Position numbers and translations under genes: made by a program
Assembly (NCBI RefSeq): GCF_900155385.1
Contig: NZ_LT699745.1
Location: forward strand, 1,767,561-1,831,560
Source: Vreelandella massiliensis
GTDB taxonomy: Bacteria > Pseudomonadota > Gammaproteobacteria > Pseudomonadales > Halomonadaceae
Length of the DNA stretch: 64,000 bases
Direction of reading: 5' to 3'
In this document: positions 57,689 to 64,000 of the stretch, piece after piece
Layout: each line of letters starts with the position of its first letter
How positions within the stretch are numbered: the stretch's first letter is position 1
Notes under the pieces: model-generated
Database searches by the model: none
What the model was told of the DNA's origin: nothing
What the model saw: the letters and a program-made list of their open reading frames with translations, nothing else

Positions 57689-58138
57689 TTACGACGCTCG
57701 CCATAGACGCTCAATATCCGGCGGCAACTGGCTGGCCACGTCTTCCACCTCGCCGTCACTGATTTGGCTTCGCAACGTGGCGAATACCCGTTGTGCGATG
57801 GATTCCGCTTCCGTTGGCGTGGTCTCTAGCGCCTCGGCCACCCGCGCGATAAAGGTATCCTTGCCGAAACGCTCCGGCGCTCGCGCCTTGCCGCCCTGGC
57901 AGTGATCCAAAAGCGTTTGAAGCTTATCGGGAAGCTGCGCTTCCAGAGTCTTCGACGCGGCGGGTTGGATGCGCTCTTCCAGGGTGCGAAGCACGGCCAC
58001 GGTGGCGCACTCGGCCTCGCCCCGGCTCATATCCCCGGGCGCGCAGAGCTCACTGATGAACGTGTAATAGGTGGTTTCGGCATGGCCACTGAGCGACGCT
58101 TGCGTGGCACTTTCGTGGGGATGATGTGGCGTCGTCAT
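57689..58138 (-). CDS. DUF2267 protein
   Basis: A 149-residue soluble helical protein. RGEAECATVAVLRTLEERI, LPDKLQTLLDHC and GEVEDVASQLPPDIERLW are the repeated-helix features of DUF2267. Function unknown. Twenty-nine bases before the ligase gene. Its start is 157 bases after yeeE, a region with no gene. Confidence 0.78.
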   Translation of the reverse strand: MTTPHHPHESATQASLSGHAETTYYTFISELCAPGDMSRGEAECATVAVLRTLEERIQPAASKTLEAQLPDKLQTLLDHCQGGKARAPERFGKDTFIARVAEALETTPTEAESIAQRVFATLRSQISDGEVEDVASQLPPDIERLWRAS

Positions 58139-58295
58139 AAGCTAACCTCCTTCTCGGTTGGTGTTCCGACATGGTCGTTAATGACTCCGTCGGCAATCGA
58201 TCCAAAGTCGCCTTTTTCAGTGTGGACGAAATCTCGCCAGAGGCAAAACGCGGGCCTGTGACACCCCGCGGCTGAGACGATGCAATCAACAAAGG

Positions 58296-58754
58296 CTAGG
58301 CAATCGACAGCACATGGCGCACCACGTAGACGGTGATAATCGCCATGACCAAGAACACCAGCGTGGCGGCCAAGGAGCGTGGTGAGAGGCGCGCTAACCC
58401 GCAAACGCCGTGCCCGCTGGTACAGCCGCTACCGATCCCGGTGCCCAAGCCAACGAGCAGCCCCGCGAGCAGCATCAACCCAACACCACCAGCGGGGTCG
58501 CCGACAACCGCATTTGGGGTATCGGCCACATTCCCCCACTCTCCGCCCAACACCATGAGCAGCAGAGGGCCGCTGATCAAGCCCAGCACAAACGTCACCC
58601 GCCAGGCGCTATCACCCTTGGGGCGCTGAGTCACCAAGTTCCCCACGATGCCGCTAATCCCCGCGATACGTCCCAGGGTGCCCATCAGCCAGATCGCTGA
58701 GAGCCCGATCAGTACGCCACCCACAAGGCCTTGTAGACTTGCCGTCCAATCCAC
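58296..58754 (-). CDS. YeeE/YedE family sulfur transport protein
   Basis: A 152-residue protein with four helices and GTGIGSGCTSGHGVCGLARL, the family motif with two Cys. It starts at GTG 58754, preceded by AGGAG. Paired halves of YeeE/YedE next to a persulfide dioxygenase and SulP are a recurring sulfur cluster. Confidence 0.88.
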   Translation of the reverse strand: MDWTASLQGLVGGVLIGLSAIWLMGTLGRIAGISGIVGNLVTQRPKGDSAWRVTFVLGLISGPLLLMVLGGEWGNVADTPNAVVGDPAGGVGLMLLAGLLVGLGTGIGSGCTSGHGVCGLARLSPRSLAATLVFLVMAIITVYVVRHVLSIA

Positions 58755-58808
58755 GTTGATCTCCTTTTTTGCAGCGCCGATTCGCTATCGGCGCTATGGA
58801 CTCTTGGC

Positions 58809-59003
58809 TTACGGATTCTTCGTCTTGCAGGTGCTGATGCCTAGCAGTGAGTAGGCCGGACAGGTATTGAACAGGCCTGTCGCTAGCGGTAACACGCCGA
58901 TCCAGCCCCACACGCCAATGGTGCCGGTCACAGCCAGCAAAATGAGTAGTGCGCCCACGACAATGCGAGCTATTTTATCGAATCCACCGACGTTCTTTTT
59001 CAT
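58809..59003 (-). CDS. DUF2892 (YgaP-like) small membrane protein
   Basis: A 64-residue protein beginning MKKNVGGFDKIARIVVGALL with two helices and the NTCPAYSLLGISTC motif (two Cys). The family is the membrane part of YgaP rhodaneses and recurs in H2S-responsive operons. Confidence 0.87.
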   Translation of the reverse strand: MKKNVGGFDKIARIVVGALLILLAVTGTIGVWGWIGVLPLATGLFNTCPAYSLLGISTCKTKNP

Positions 59004-59035
59004 GGTTGCTCTCCTTAAACCCGTGACTAGGTTGA

Positions 59036-60856
59036 CTATTGCAAAGGGGAAGCGGCGGCCATCGTGGGCGCCGCCTCATGGGTGCCGTTTGCCCACGGCA
59101 AGGTTGACGCATTAGGACAAGAGGCGTGCTCGGGATAGCGCGCGTTGGTTGGCTGCGTCAGGGCCACCCAAGCGTGATAGGTGCTTAAATGAACAAAGCC
59201 GGTCAATGCCTGGCAGAACGCCGTGTTCTGTAAACGATCCATCACCGGGCCTTTCACCTCGGCCAAATGCAGGCTGACGCCGGCATCACTCAACCGCTGG
59301 TTAATCGTCTCCAGACTTTCCAGCGCGGAGGCATCGATGACATTGACCGCCTGGCACGCCAGCACCACGTGTTTTACGTCAGGTTGACGGCTTACCTCGT
59401 CCATCACCGTATCTTCAAGATAGCGCGCGTTGGCGAAATAGAGGCTTTCATCGACGCGCAAAATACACAGGTGCGGCACCGTTTCGACCTGATGACGCTC
59501 AATGTTGCGAAAATGCTCACTCCCCGGCACCCGGCCAATCACCGCGCTATGCGGGCGGCTCGTGCGATAGAGATGCAGCGCTAAAGAAAGGCCCACCCCA
59601 GCGAGAATGCCGCTTTCGACGCCACTGACCAGCGTGACAACAATGGTCGCTAGCATGGCGGCGAAATCACTGCGCGAGTAGCGCCATGTCCGCACGATGG
59701 CGGGGAAATCCACCAGGCTCAGCACCGCGATAATGATCGTCGCGGCGAGGGTCGCAACGGGCAAATAGGCAATCAACGGTGTCAAGACCAGTGCTGCGAC
59801 GCCAATCCCCACGGCGGTAAAAGCCCCGGCCGCCGGTGTTTGGGCGCCGGCATCGAAATTGACCACCGAGCGGGAGAAACCGCCGGTAACCGGCATCCCG
59901 CCGGAAAAGGAAGCCGCTAAGTTGGCACCGCCCAAACCAATCAGCTCCTGATTGGGGTCGATGCGCTGGCGGCGTTTCGCCGCTAAAGTTTGCCCGACCG
60001 ACACCGATTCGACAAAGCCGACAATGCTGATTAAAAGCGCCGCCATCAGTAAGTCACCCCAAAGCCCCGGCTCGAAGCCGGGCAGCGTGATGGGCGGCAG
60101 CCCAGCAGGAATATCGCCGACAACATCGACCCCCTGCTTATCCAGACCCAATTGCCACGTCAGTAGCGTGGTCACGGCCACCGCGACAATGGGCGCGGCT
60201 TTCGTGAGCATGTCCGCCGTGGCGACCGATACACCCATGGCCGTCAGCGAACCTTTCAGCCAGCGCCGTACCGCATAAAGAAAGAGCAGGCTGCCCCCAC
60301 CGAGTAGTAAGGTCGCCCCATGGATACTCCCCGCCTGCTCAACCAGCCCGCTGAGCAGGGTGACCATGTTGTGGCCGCTCGCTTCCACCCCGATTAGGTG
60401 GCGCAACTGACCTGCCGCAATAATCAAGCCTGAGGCGGTAATAAACCCCGAGATGACCGGGTGACTGAGAAAATTGGCCAAAAACCCCAGTCGCGCCACG
60501 CCCATTAACGTCAATATCAGCCCGGAGAGCAGGGCCAGCACCAGCGCGGCCCCCACGTATTCAGGGCTTCCCGGCGTGGCCAAATTGCCCAACGCCGCGG
60601 CAGTCATCAGCGACACCACCGCCACCGGCCCCACGGCCAGTGTGCGGCTGGTGCCGAATACCGCATAGGCCACCAGGGGCAAGACGCTGGCATAAAGCCC
60701 CACTTCCGCCGGTAACCCTGCCAGCATGGCGTACGCTAGCGACTGCGGGATCAGCATGATGGTCACAATCACCGCGGCTAGCAGGTCGCGCGTCAGGGTT
60801 TCCCGGCGATAGTGCGGCAACCACTGGAAAATAGGCAGGTAGCGTTTAGGATTCAC
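59036..60856 (-). CDS. SulP-family anion transporter with STAS domain
   Basis: A 606-residue protein starting at GTG 60856. Many helices of the SLC26/SulP fold (LLAAVIVTIMLIPQSLAYAM, ELIGLGGANLAASFSGGMPV) are followed by a STAS domain (about 440-555, with VDESLYFANARYLED and VIDASALESLETIN). The last 45 residues are unusual. In this setting the likely cargo is sulfate or sulfite leaving or entering the cell. Twenty-seven bases after the dioxygenase gene. Confidence 0.9.
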   Translation of the reverse strand: MNPKRYLPIFQWLPHYRRETLTRDLLAAVIVTIMLIPQSLAYAMLAGLPAEVGLYASVLPLVAYAVFGTSRTLAVGPVAVVSLMTAAALGNLATPGSPEYVGAALVLALLSGLILTLMGVARLGFLANFLSHPVISGFITASGLIIAAGQLRHLIGVEASGHNMVTLLSGLVEQAGSIHGATLLLGGGSLLFLYAVRRWLKGSLTAMGVSVATADMLTKAAPIVAVAVTTLLTWQLGLDKQGVDVVGDIPAGLPPITLPGFEPGLWGDLLMAALLISIVGFVESVSVGQTLAAKRRQRIDPNQELIGLGGANLAASFSGGMPVTGGFSRSVVNFDAGAQTPAAGAFTAVGIGVAALVLTPLIAYLPVATLAATIIIAVLSLVDFPAIVRTWRYSRSDFAAMLATIVVTLVSGVESGILAGVGLSLALHLYRTSRPHSAVIGRVPGSEHFRNIERHQVETVPHLCILRVDESLYFANARYLEDTVMDEVSRQPDVKHVVLACQAVNVIDASALESLETINQRLSDAGVSLHLAEVKGPVMDRLQNTAFCQALTGFVHLSTYHAWVALTQPTNARYPEHASCPNASTLPWANGTHEAAPTMAAASPLQ

Positions 60857-60883
60857 TGCATTGCCTCACTGTGTCCACGCTTC

Positions 60884-61750
60884 TTAAAACGCATTAATCG
60901 GCACTTTAAGGTACACCTGACCGTTGTCATCGGCAGGCGGCATTTCACCGGCGCGCATATTGACCTGCACCGAGGGAATAATCAGCCGCGGCATGCCCAG
61001 GGTGGCATCACGCTCAGCGCGCATTTTGACGAACGCTTCTTCGCTAATACCGTCGCGCACATGAACGTTTTGCGCCCGCTGCTCGGCCACCGTGGTTTCG
61101 TGCTGATAAGCATCACGACCGGGGGCTTTGTAGTCGTGGCACATAAACAGTCGCGTGTGACCGGGCAAGGCGAGCACTTTTTGGATCGAGCGATAAAGCG
61201 CCCGCGCGTCGCCTCCGGGGAAGTCACAGCGCGCGGTACCAAAATCCGGCATAAAGAGCGTATCGCCCACAAAGGCGGCATCGCCGATCACATAGGTTAA
61301 GCAAGCGGGCGTATGCCCCGGGGTGTGCAGCACGCGTCCTTCCAACCCCCCGATGTGAAAGGTGTCGCCCTCTTCAAACAGGGCATCGAACTGGCTGCCA
61401 TCGCGGGCAAACTCGGTACCGGCGTTAAACGCCTTACCAAAGACATCCTGCACCACGGTGATGTTGGCGCCGATACCCGTCTTGCCGCCCAACTGCTCAT
61501 GCAGATAAGGCGCAGCCGAGAGGTGATCGGCGTGCACGTGGGTTTCCAATATCCACTCCACGTTAAGATGGTGCTCACGTACAAAGGCAATAATCTCATC
61601 AGCGGAGCGAACGTCGGTGCGCCCAGCGGCGTAGTCGAAATCGAGCACCGAATCCAAGATCGCGCACGCTTGACTATTCGGGTCCTGCACGACGTAGCTA
61701 AAGGTGTTGGTGGGCTCGTCAAAAAAGGGAGTGACCAAAGGCGTTGTCAT
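60884..61750 (-). CDS. MBL-fold persulfide dioxygenase-like protein (Blh/ETHE1 type)
   Basis: A 288-residue metallo-beta-lactamase-fold protein: metal ligands in THVHADHLSAA, HTPGHTPACLTY, FVGDTLFMPDFGTARCDF and MCHDY. These match the Blh/persulfide dioxygenase group that oxidises glutathione persulfide to sulfite. First gene of the operon. Its own Shine-Dalgarno is absent: the bases before the ATG (CGCGCAAAATCTG) belong to or border the IscB element. Confidence 0.9.
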   Translation of the reverse strand: MTTPLVTPFFDEPTNTFSYVVQDPNSQACAILDSVLDFDYAAGRTDVRSADEIIAFVREHHLNVEWILETHVHADHLSAAPYLHEQLGGKTGIGANITVVQDVFGKAFNAGTEFARDGSQFDALFEEGDTFHIGGLEGRVLHTPGHTPACLTYVIGDAAFVGDTLFMPDFGTARCDFPGGDARALYRSIQKVLALPGHTRLFMCHDYKAPGRDAYQHETTVAEQRAQNVHVRDGISEEAFVKMRAERDATLGMPRLIIPSVQVNMRAGEMPPADDNGQVYLKVPINAF

Positions 61751-61821
61751 CAGATTTTGCGCGGGATACCCGGTACGTCTAGTGCCGGGAGGAATAGCGC
61801 GTCGCTCGCAGAGCGACTGGG

Positions 61822-63210
61822 TTACGCCACCGCTTGCCCCGCTCCTCCTTTCAGTTGGTGAATAGTCGGGGTGAGGTGATAGCCGTAGCCATCACCGCGT
61901 TGGATCACGGTGCAGTGTTTGTGCAAAATGCCTTGGACGGCACCGTGGTCGGTCTGGATATTGAAGCTGCCGGTTTTGCGCACCGCAACACGGCCCGTAT
62001 GCGTGCCCGCTTTCTTGCCGGTCGGCACAATGGCCTTGACCATGTCGCCGGTCTGGAAGCCGTGTACCTGCTTCTGGCGCATCAGGTAGCCGCGTGAAAA
62101 ACCGTGTTTCGTTAAGCGGGTACGCTGGTAGCTGCCGCGTCCGGTGCATTTGATGGTGAGGGTTGGCACTCTCCAGTCGTGCAGCATGTCAAAAGCGCCG
62201 ACGCAGGCCGCGTCCAAGGAGTGAGTCTTGGGAATGTCGAGCCTCTCACGGTTGAATTTGGTGCGACCACCCGTACCCACTGCCACCGGCAGGCCGGTGG
62301 CGTTGAGCGCATTAAACAGCGCCCAACGGGTGGCGTTGACCGCACTGGCATCCCGTAGCGGGCGCTTGAGTTCACGCTGCACGCGCTCCAGCCGCGCGTC
62401 CGCTGACAGGCCGTTAGCCTTGAGGCGCTTTTTCAGGCCTTTGTCGGAGGCGAAAAAAGTCGCCAAGGGCAGTGAGTCCTTGGCCTGATTGCAGTCGTGG
62501 CAGGCTATCGTCAAGTTGCTGACCCGGTCAGAGCCGCCGCTTGAACTCGGCACCACATGCTCAATCTCAAGATGCGTCTCGGTCGCCCCGCAATAGGCAC
62601 ATTCTCGTCCCCACTTCTCCAGCAGGTACTCGCGCACCTCGTAGCCTAGCAGCGTGCCCTGTTGGTACTCGACGCCGCTGATTTCGGGGTTTTCCATCCT
62701 TTGGGTATCAAAGCGCACCAACTCCTGGCTGATCGCGGTGATCGGCGCCAGCCGTGACAGCCGCTCCATCCACGCCATCACCGTATCCACCCGGTGCTGC
62801 AAGCTGGGTGGCAGCCAACCGGCTTTGCGCGTCCGGTTGTCAAAGCGCGGGGCGCGGTAGCGCAGGTTCTTTGACCGGCGACGACGCCGAAAACCACGGC
62901 GCTGTTCCAAGGCTTTCCTGATCTGAAAGCCGCGATGCACCAGATCGAACAGACACAGCACATGCCGCTGTTGGTCGTCTGGTTCGGCACCGTCTGCCTC
63001 GCGCATCAGCGCCAGCCCGGTCGTCTTGCTGCCGGGGTCAATACTCAACCGTAGCGGCTGGGTATCGCCACCCACCCGATCTTTCAGCCGAAGGGTGAAC
63101 GGATAGCGCTTATGCACCACGGCACGCCCGCGCTCCAGCAGCAGCCGAGCGCGCTTTTCGCTGCACGGCATTAACGGCTGCTTCTGTTTATCCAATACGA
63201 AAACCGCCAT
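61822..63210 (-). CDS. iscB: IscB, RNA-guided HNH/RuvC nuclease
   Basis: A 462-residue IscB from ATG 63210, which has AGGAGG at ideal distance. PLMP motif at residues 12-15; RuvC-I D58 (LSIDPGSKTTGLAL); arginine-rich bridge helix (RRGFRRRRRSKNLRYRAPRF); RuvC-II E163 (ISQELVRFD); HNH with C204/C207, H218 and C237/C240 (CAYCGATETHLEIEHVV, CHDCNQAK); RuvC-III H330/D333 (KTHSLDAACVGAF). All catalytic positions are present. IscB is the ancestor group of Cas9 and uses an omega RNA encoded just upstream. Confidence 0.95.
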   Translation of the reverse strand: MAVFVLDKQKQPLMPCSEKRARLLLERGRAVVHKRYPFTLRLKDRVGGDTQPLRLSIDPGSKTTGLALMREADGAEPDDQQRHVLCLFDLVHRGFQIRKALEQRRGFRRRRRSKNLRYRAPRFDNRTRKAGWLPPSLQHRVDTVMAWMERLSRLAPITAISQELVRFDTQRMENPEISGVEYQQGTLLGYEVREYLLEKWGRECAYCGATETHLEIEHVVPSSSGGSDRVSNLTIACHDCNQAKDSLPLATFFASDKGLKKRLKANGLSADARLERVQRELKRPLRDASAVNATRWALFNALNATGLPVAVGTGGRTKFNRERLDIPKTHSLDAACVGAFDMLHDWRVPTLTIKCTGRGSYQRTRLTKHGFSRGYLMRQKQVHGFQTGDMVKAIVPTGKKAGTHTGRVAVRKTGSFNIQTDHGAVQGILHKHCTVIQRGDGYGYHLTPTIHQLKGGAGQAVA

Positions 63211-63508
63211 GCGATTTCCTCCTAAAATAGAACCCTTACGGGTCTGGTATCGCGGGGCTTGCGCCCAGTCTCCCCTCGGGAATGTCGATAACCGGCTCCT
63301 GCCAACGATACTGCTATCGGCAGCGATCAAGACCTTCGGCGTTTTACCTTGCGCCAGCATGATCCTGACCTTTCAGTGCCCACCGCTGAGGAAGAACGGT
63401 GGGGTGAGTCTTGGCGACCTGTTATCAACGTAGCGGGCTGGTTACTGCTCTCCCTGGTCAACCCGGCTTGCTTTCACAAGCCTCTGCCTTCAGGCAGAGG
63501 TAGTTGAC
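63211..63508 (-). ncRNA. Omega RNA of IscB
   Basis: The minus-strand leader of iscB begins GTCAAC (63508-63503), which pairs with GTTGAC about 45 bases on. Inside are two clean hairpins, CCTCTGCC-TGAA-GGCAGAGG and GCTTG-TGAAAG-CAAGC, forming a three-way fold. Further stems follow, for example CCACCG-TTCTTCCTCAG-CGGTGG and TGCCGATAGCA/GTATCGTTGGCA, before the iscB Shine-Dalgarno. This layout matches known omega RNAs. The RNA end is not defined. Confidence 0.75.
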
Positions 63509-63524
63509 AGAAAGCCTCCTGAAG
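63509..63524 (-). other. Predicted IscB guide, equal to the displaced ribosome-binding site
   Basis: The 16 bases 5' of the omega RNA read CTTCAGGAGGCTTTCT on the minus strand. IscB guides of known systems are about this long and come from the flanking host DNA. AGGAGG here would sit six or seven bases before the dioxygenase ATG if the element were removed. Confidence 0.55.
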
Positions 63525-63557
63525 AGGGGAAAAACCGGCAACCAATGAATTGGTACC

Positions 63558-63586
63558 AGTATAACGCAAATAATGTTATATATTTA
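63558..63586 (-). promoter_or_regulatory. Promoter with inverted-repeat operator ahead of the sulfur operon
   Basis: TATAAC (63560-63565) and GTTATA (63575-63580) form an inverted repeat that fills the gap between a possible -35 (TAAATA, 63586-63581) and -10 (TATACT, 63563-63558) on the minus strand. AT-rich repeats like this are bound by ArsR-type persulfide sensors (BigR/SqrR) before similar operons. It would now drive the omega RNA, iscB and, by read-through, the sulfur genes. The rest of 63525-63679 holds no gene. Confidence 0.4.
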
Positions 63587-63679
63587 TACTTTTTTTGACT
63601 ATAAAGCTAGCTGCATAAAACAACACCGCCCAGCCAGGGCTGAGCGGTGTCGATTTTTGGTAGCAATGCGGGAAATGGC

Positions 63680-64000
63680 TTAAAAGCTAAAGACCGGAAT
63701 CGCCGGGTCGCGCATCATTTCCGCCATCGGGCCTGGCGTGGCAACGCCGACGCCTTCTAGTAGATCATCCTCTGCGTAATCGGAATTCGGTAGGTAGATC
63801 GCACACACATCGACCTCAACGCCTTTACCCATAAGCATTTGCAGTAACCCTTCGGGTTTAATCTGCTCCATGGGGTGTCCAGGCGGTGTGTTGACCGCTT
63901 CCTCGCTCGCGTAGCCGTCGACGGCCAAATCACCGGCTTCGTCGCAAAGTAGGATGTGCAGATCCGTGCCCTGCTCCTGCATGGCATTGCTTAAAATCAT
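63680..64000 (-). CDS. DsrE-family sulfur-relay-like protein (N-terminus cut by window edge)
   Basis: The 106 visible residues, ILSNAMQEQGTDLHILLCDE to PGPMAEMMRDPAIPVFSF, fit a DsrE/DsrF-like fold missing its first strand. A Cys occurs in HILLCDEAGD and another in VDVCAIYLPN. It sits just upstream of the sulfur operon. An ATG at 64000 is likely internal; the true start is beyond the window. Confidence 0.75.
   Translation of the reverse strand: MILSNAMQEQGTDLHILLCDEAGDLAVDGYASEEAVNTPPGHPMEQIKPEGLLQMLMGKGVEVDVCAIYLPNSDYAEDDLLEGVGVATPGPMAEMMRDPAIPVFSF

Larger units (their letters stand above)
61751..63508 (-). mobile_element. IscB element (IS200/IS605-like, no transposase)
   Basis: About 1.76 kb. 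One end is at 63508, where the omega RNA structure begins (GTCAACTACC). The other end lies within about 20 bases of 61751, beyond a hairpin CCCGG-CACTAGACGTA-CCGGG (61789-61769 region) and a second AGTCGCTC/GAGCGACG hairpin. No tnpA is present. The element separates a Shine-Dalgarno (AGGAGG at 63520-63515) from the dioxygenase start codon; the exact left limit is ambiguous. Confidence 0.85.

Noticed and set aside
63211-63360. N-terminal extension of IscB to an upstream ATG at 63360
   Set aside because: The extra 50 codons fall in the omega RNA; ATG 63210 has AGGAGG and the usual IscB start (MAVFVLDK, PLMP).

Overview
The window is about 64 kb of chromosome from a moderately GC-rich gammaproteobacterium, most likely of the Halomonas group. 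That placement is an inference from protein resemblance and gene order (nudE / yrfG-hslR-hslO, a TtpC-type Ton system, nrdHIEF, thiL-pgpA behind the riboflavin genes). No rRNA, tRNA, prophage or CRISPR array was seen. Genes are dense and mostly on the minus strand.

Region by region: 1-6.7 kb carries a truncated rpoE, a DAHP synthase, DinG and RhlB-like helicases and exonuclease III. 6.6-11.7 kb is a six-gene energy-transduction operon (DUF3450, TtpC-like ExbB, ExbB, ExbD, TonB, TPR protein) behind a Fur-box-like site. 11.8-16.5 kb has class Ib ribonucleotide reductase nrdHIEF, with NrdR-box-like sites around its promoter, and a Mn-type superoxide dismutase. 16.7-21 kb is a glutaryl-CoA block (etfBA, a CoA-transferase, gcdH). 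21-31.9 kb holds dsbB, class I gshA, tex, a MazF-type toxin-antitoxin pair, an exported MsrB, pckA with a HexR-like operator, and hslO-hslR-yrfG with divergent nudE. 32-39.8 kb holds a RelE/NadS toxin-antitoxin module set among repeated hairpins, a HigA remnant, ilvD, a PAS chemoreceptor and a Lon protease with a heat-shock-type promoter. 39.8-46.5 kb is a DUF945 gene and the ribD-ribBX-ribH-nusB-thiL-pgpA cluster with nrdR.

47.5-64 kb is the accessory and sulfur part. A ParDE module is broken: its toxin gene is cut in two by a 1.36-kb TnpB element, and joining the flanks restores a 96-codon frame. A PrlF-YhaV toxin-antitoxin pair follows. A two-component system appears co-transcribed with a thiosulfate dehydrogenase pair (tsdBA). 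Next, eight same-strand genes read as one long sulfur/glutathione operon: persulfide dioxygenase-like protein, SulP transporter, DUF2892, YeeE, DUF2267, a plant-type glutamate-cysteine ligase, a Ca/Na exchanger-like protein and DUF6691. Between this operon's likely promoter and its first gene sits an intact IscB element with a well-formed omega RNA leader. It appears to have landed between the Shine-Dalgarno sequence and the start codon of the first gene, so the predicted guide contains that ribosome-binding site.

The two RNA-guided-nuclease elements (TnpB and IscB), both without a transposase here and both with reconstructable empty sites, are the most interesting content of the window.
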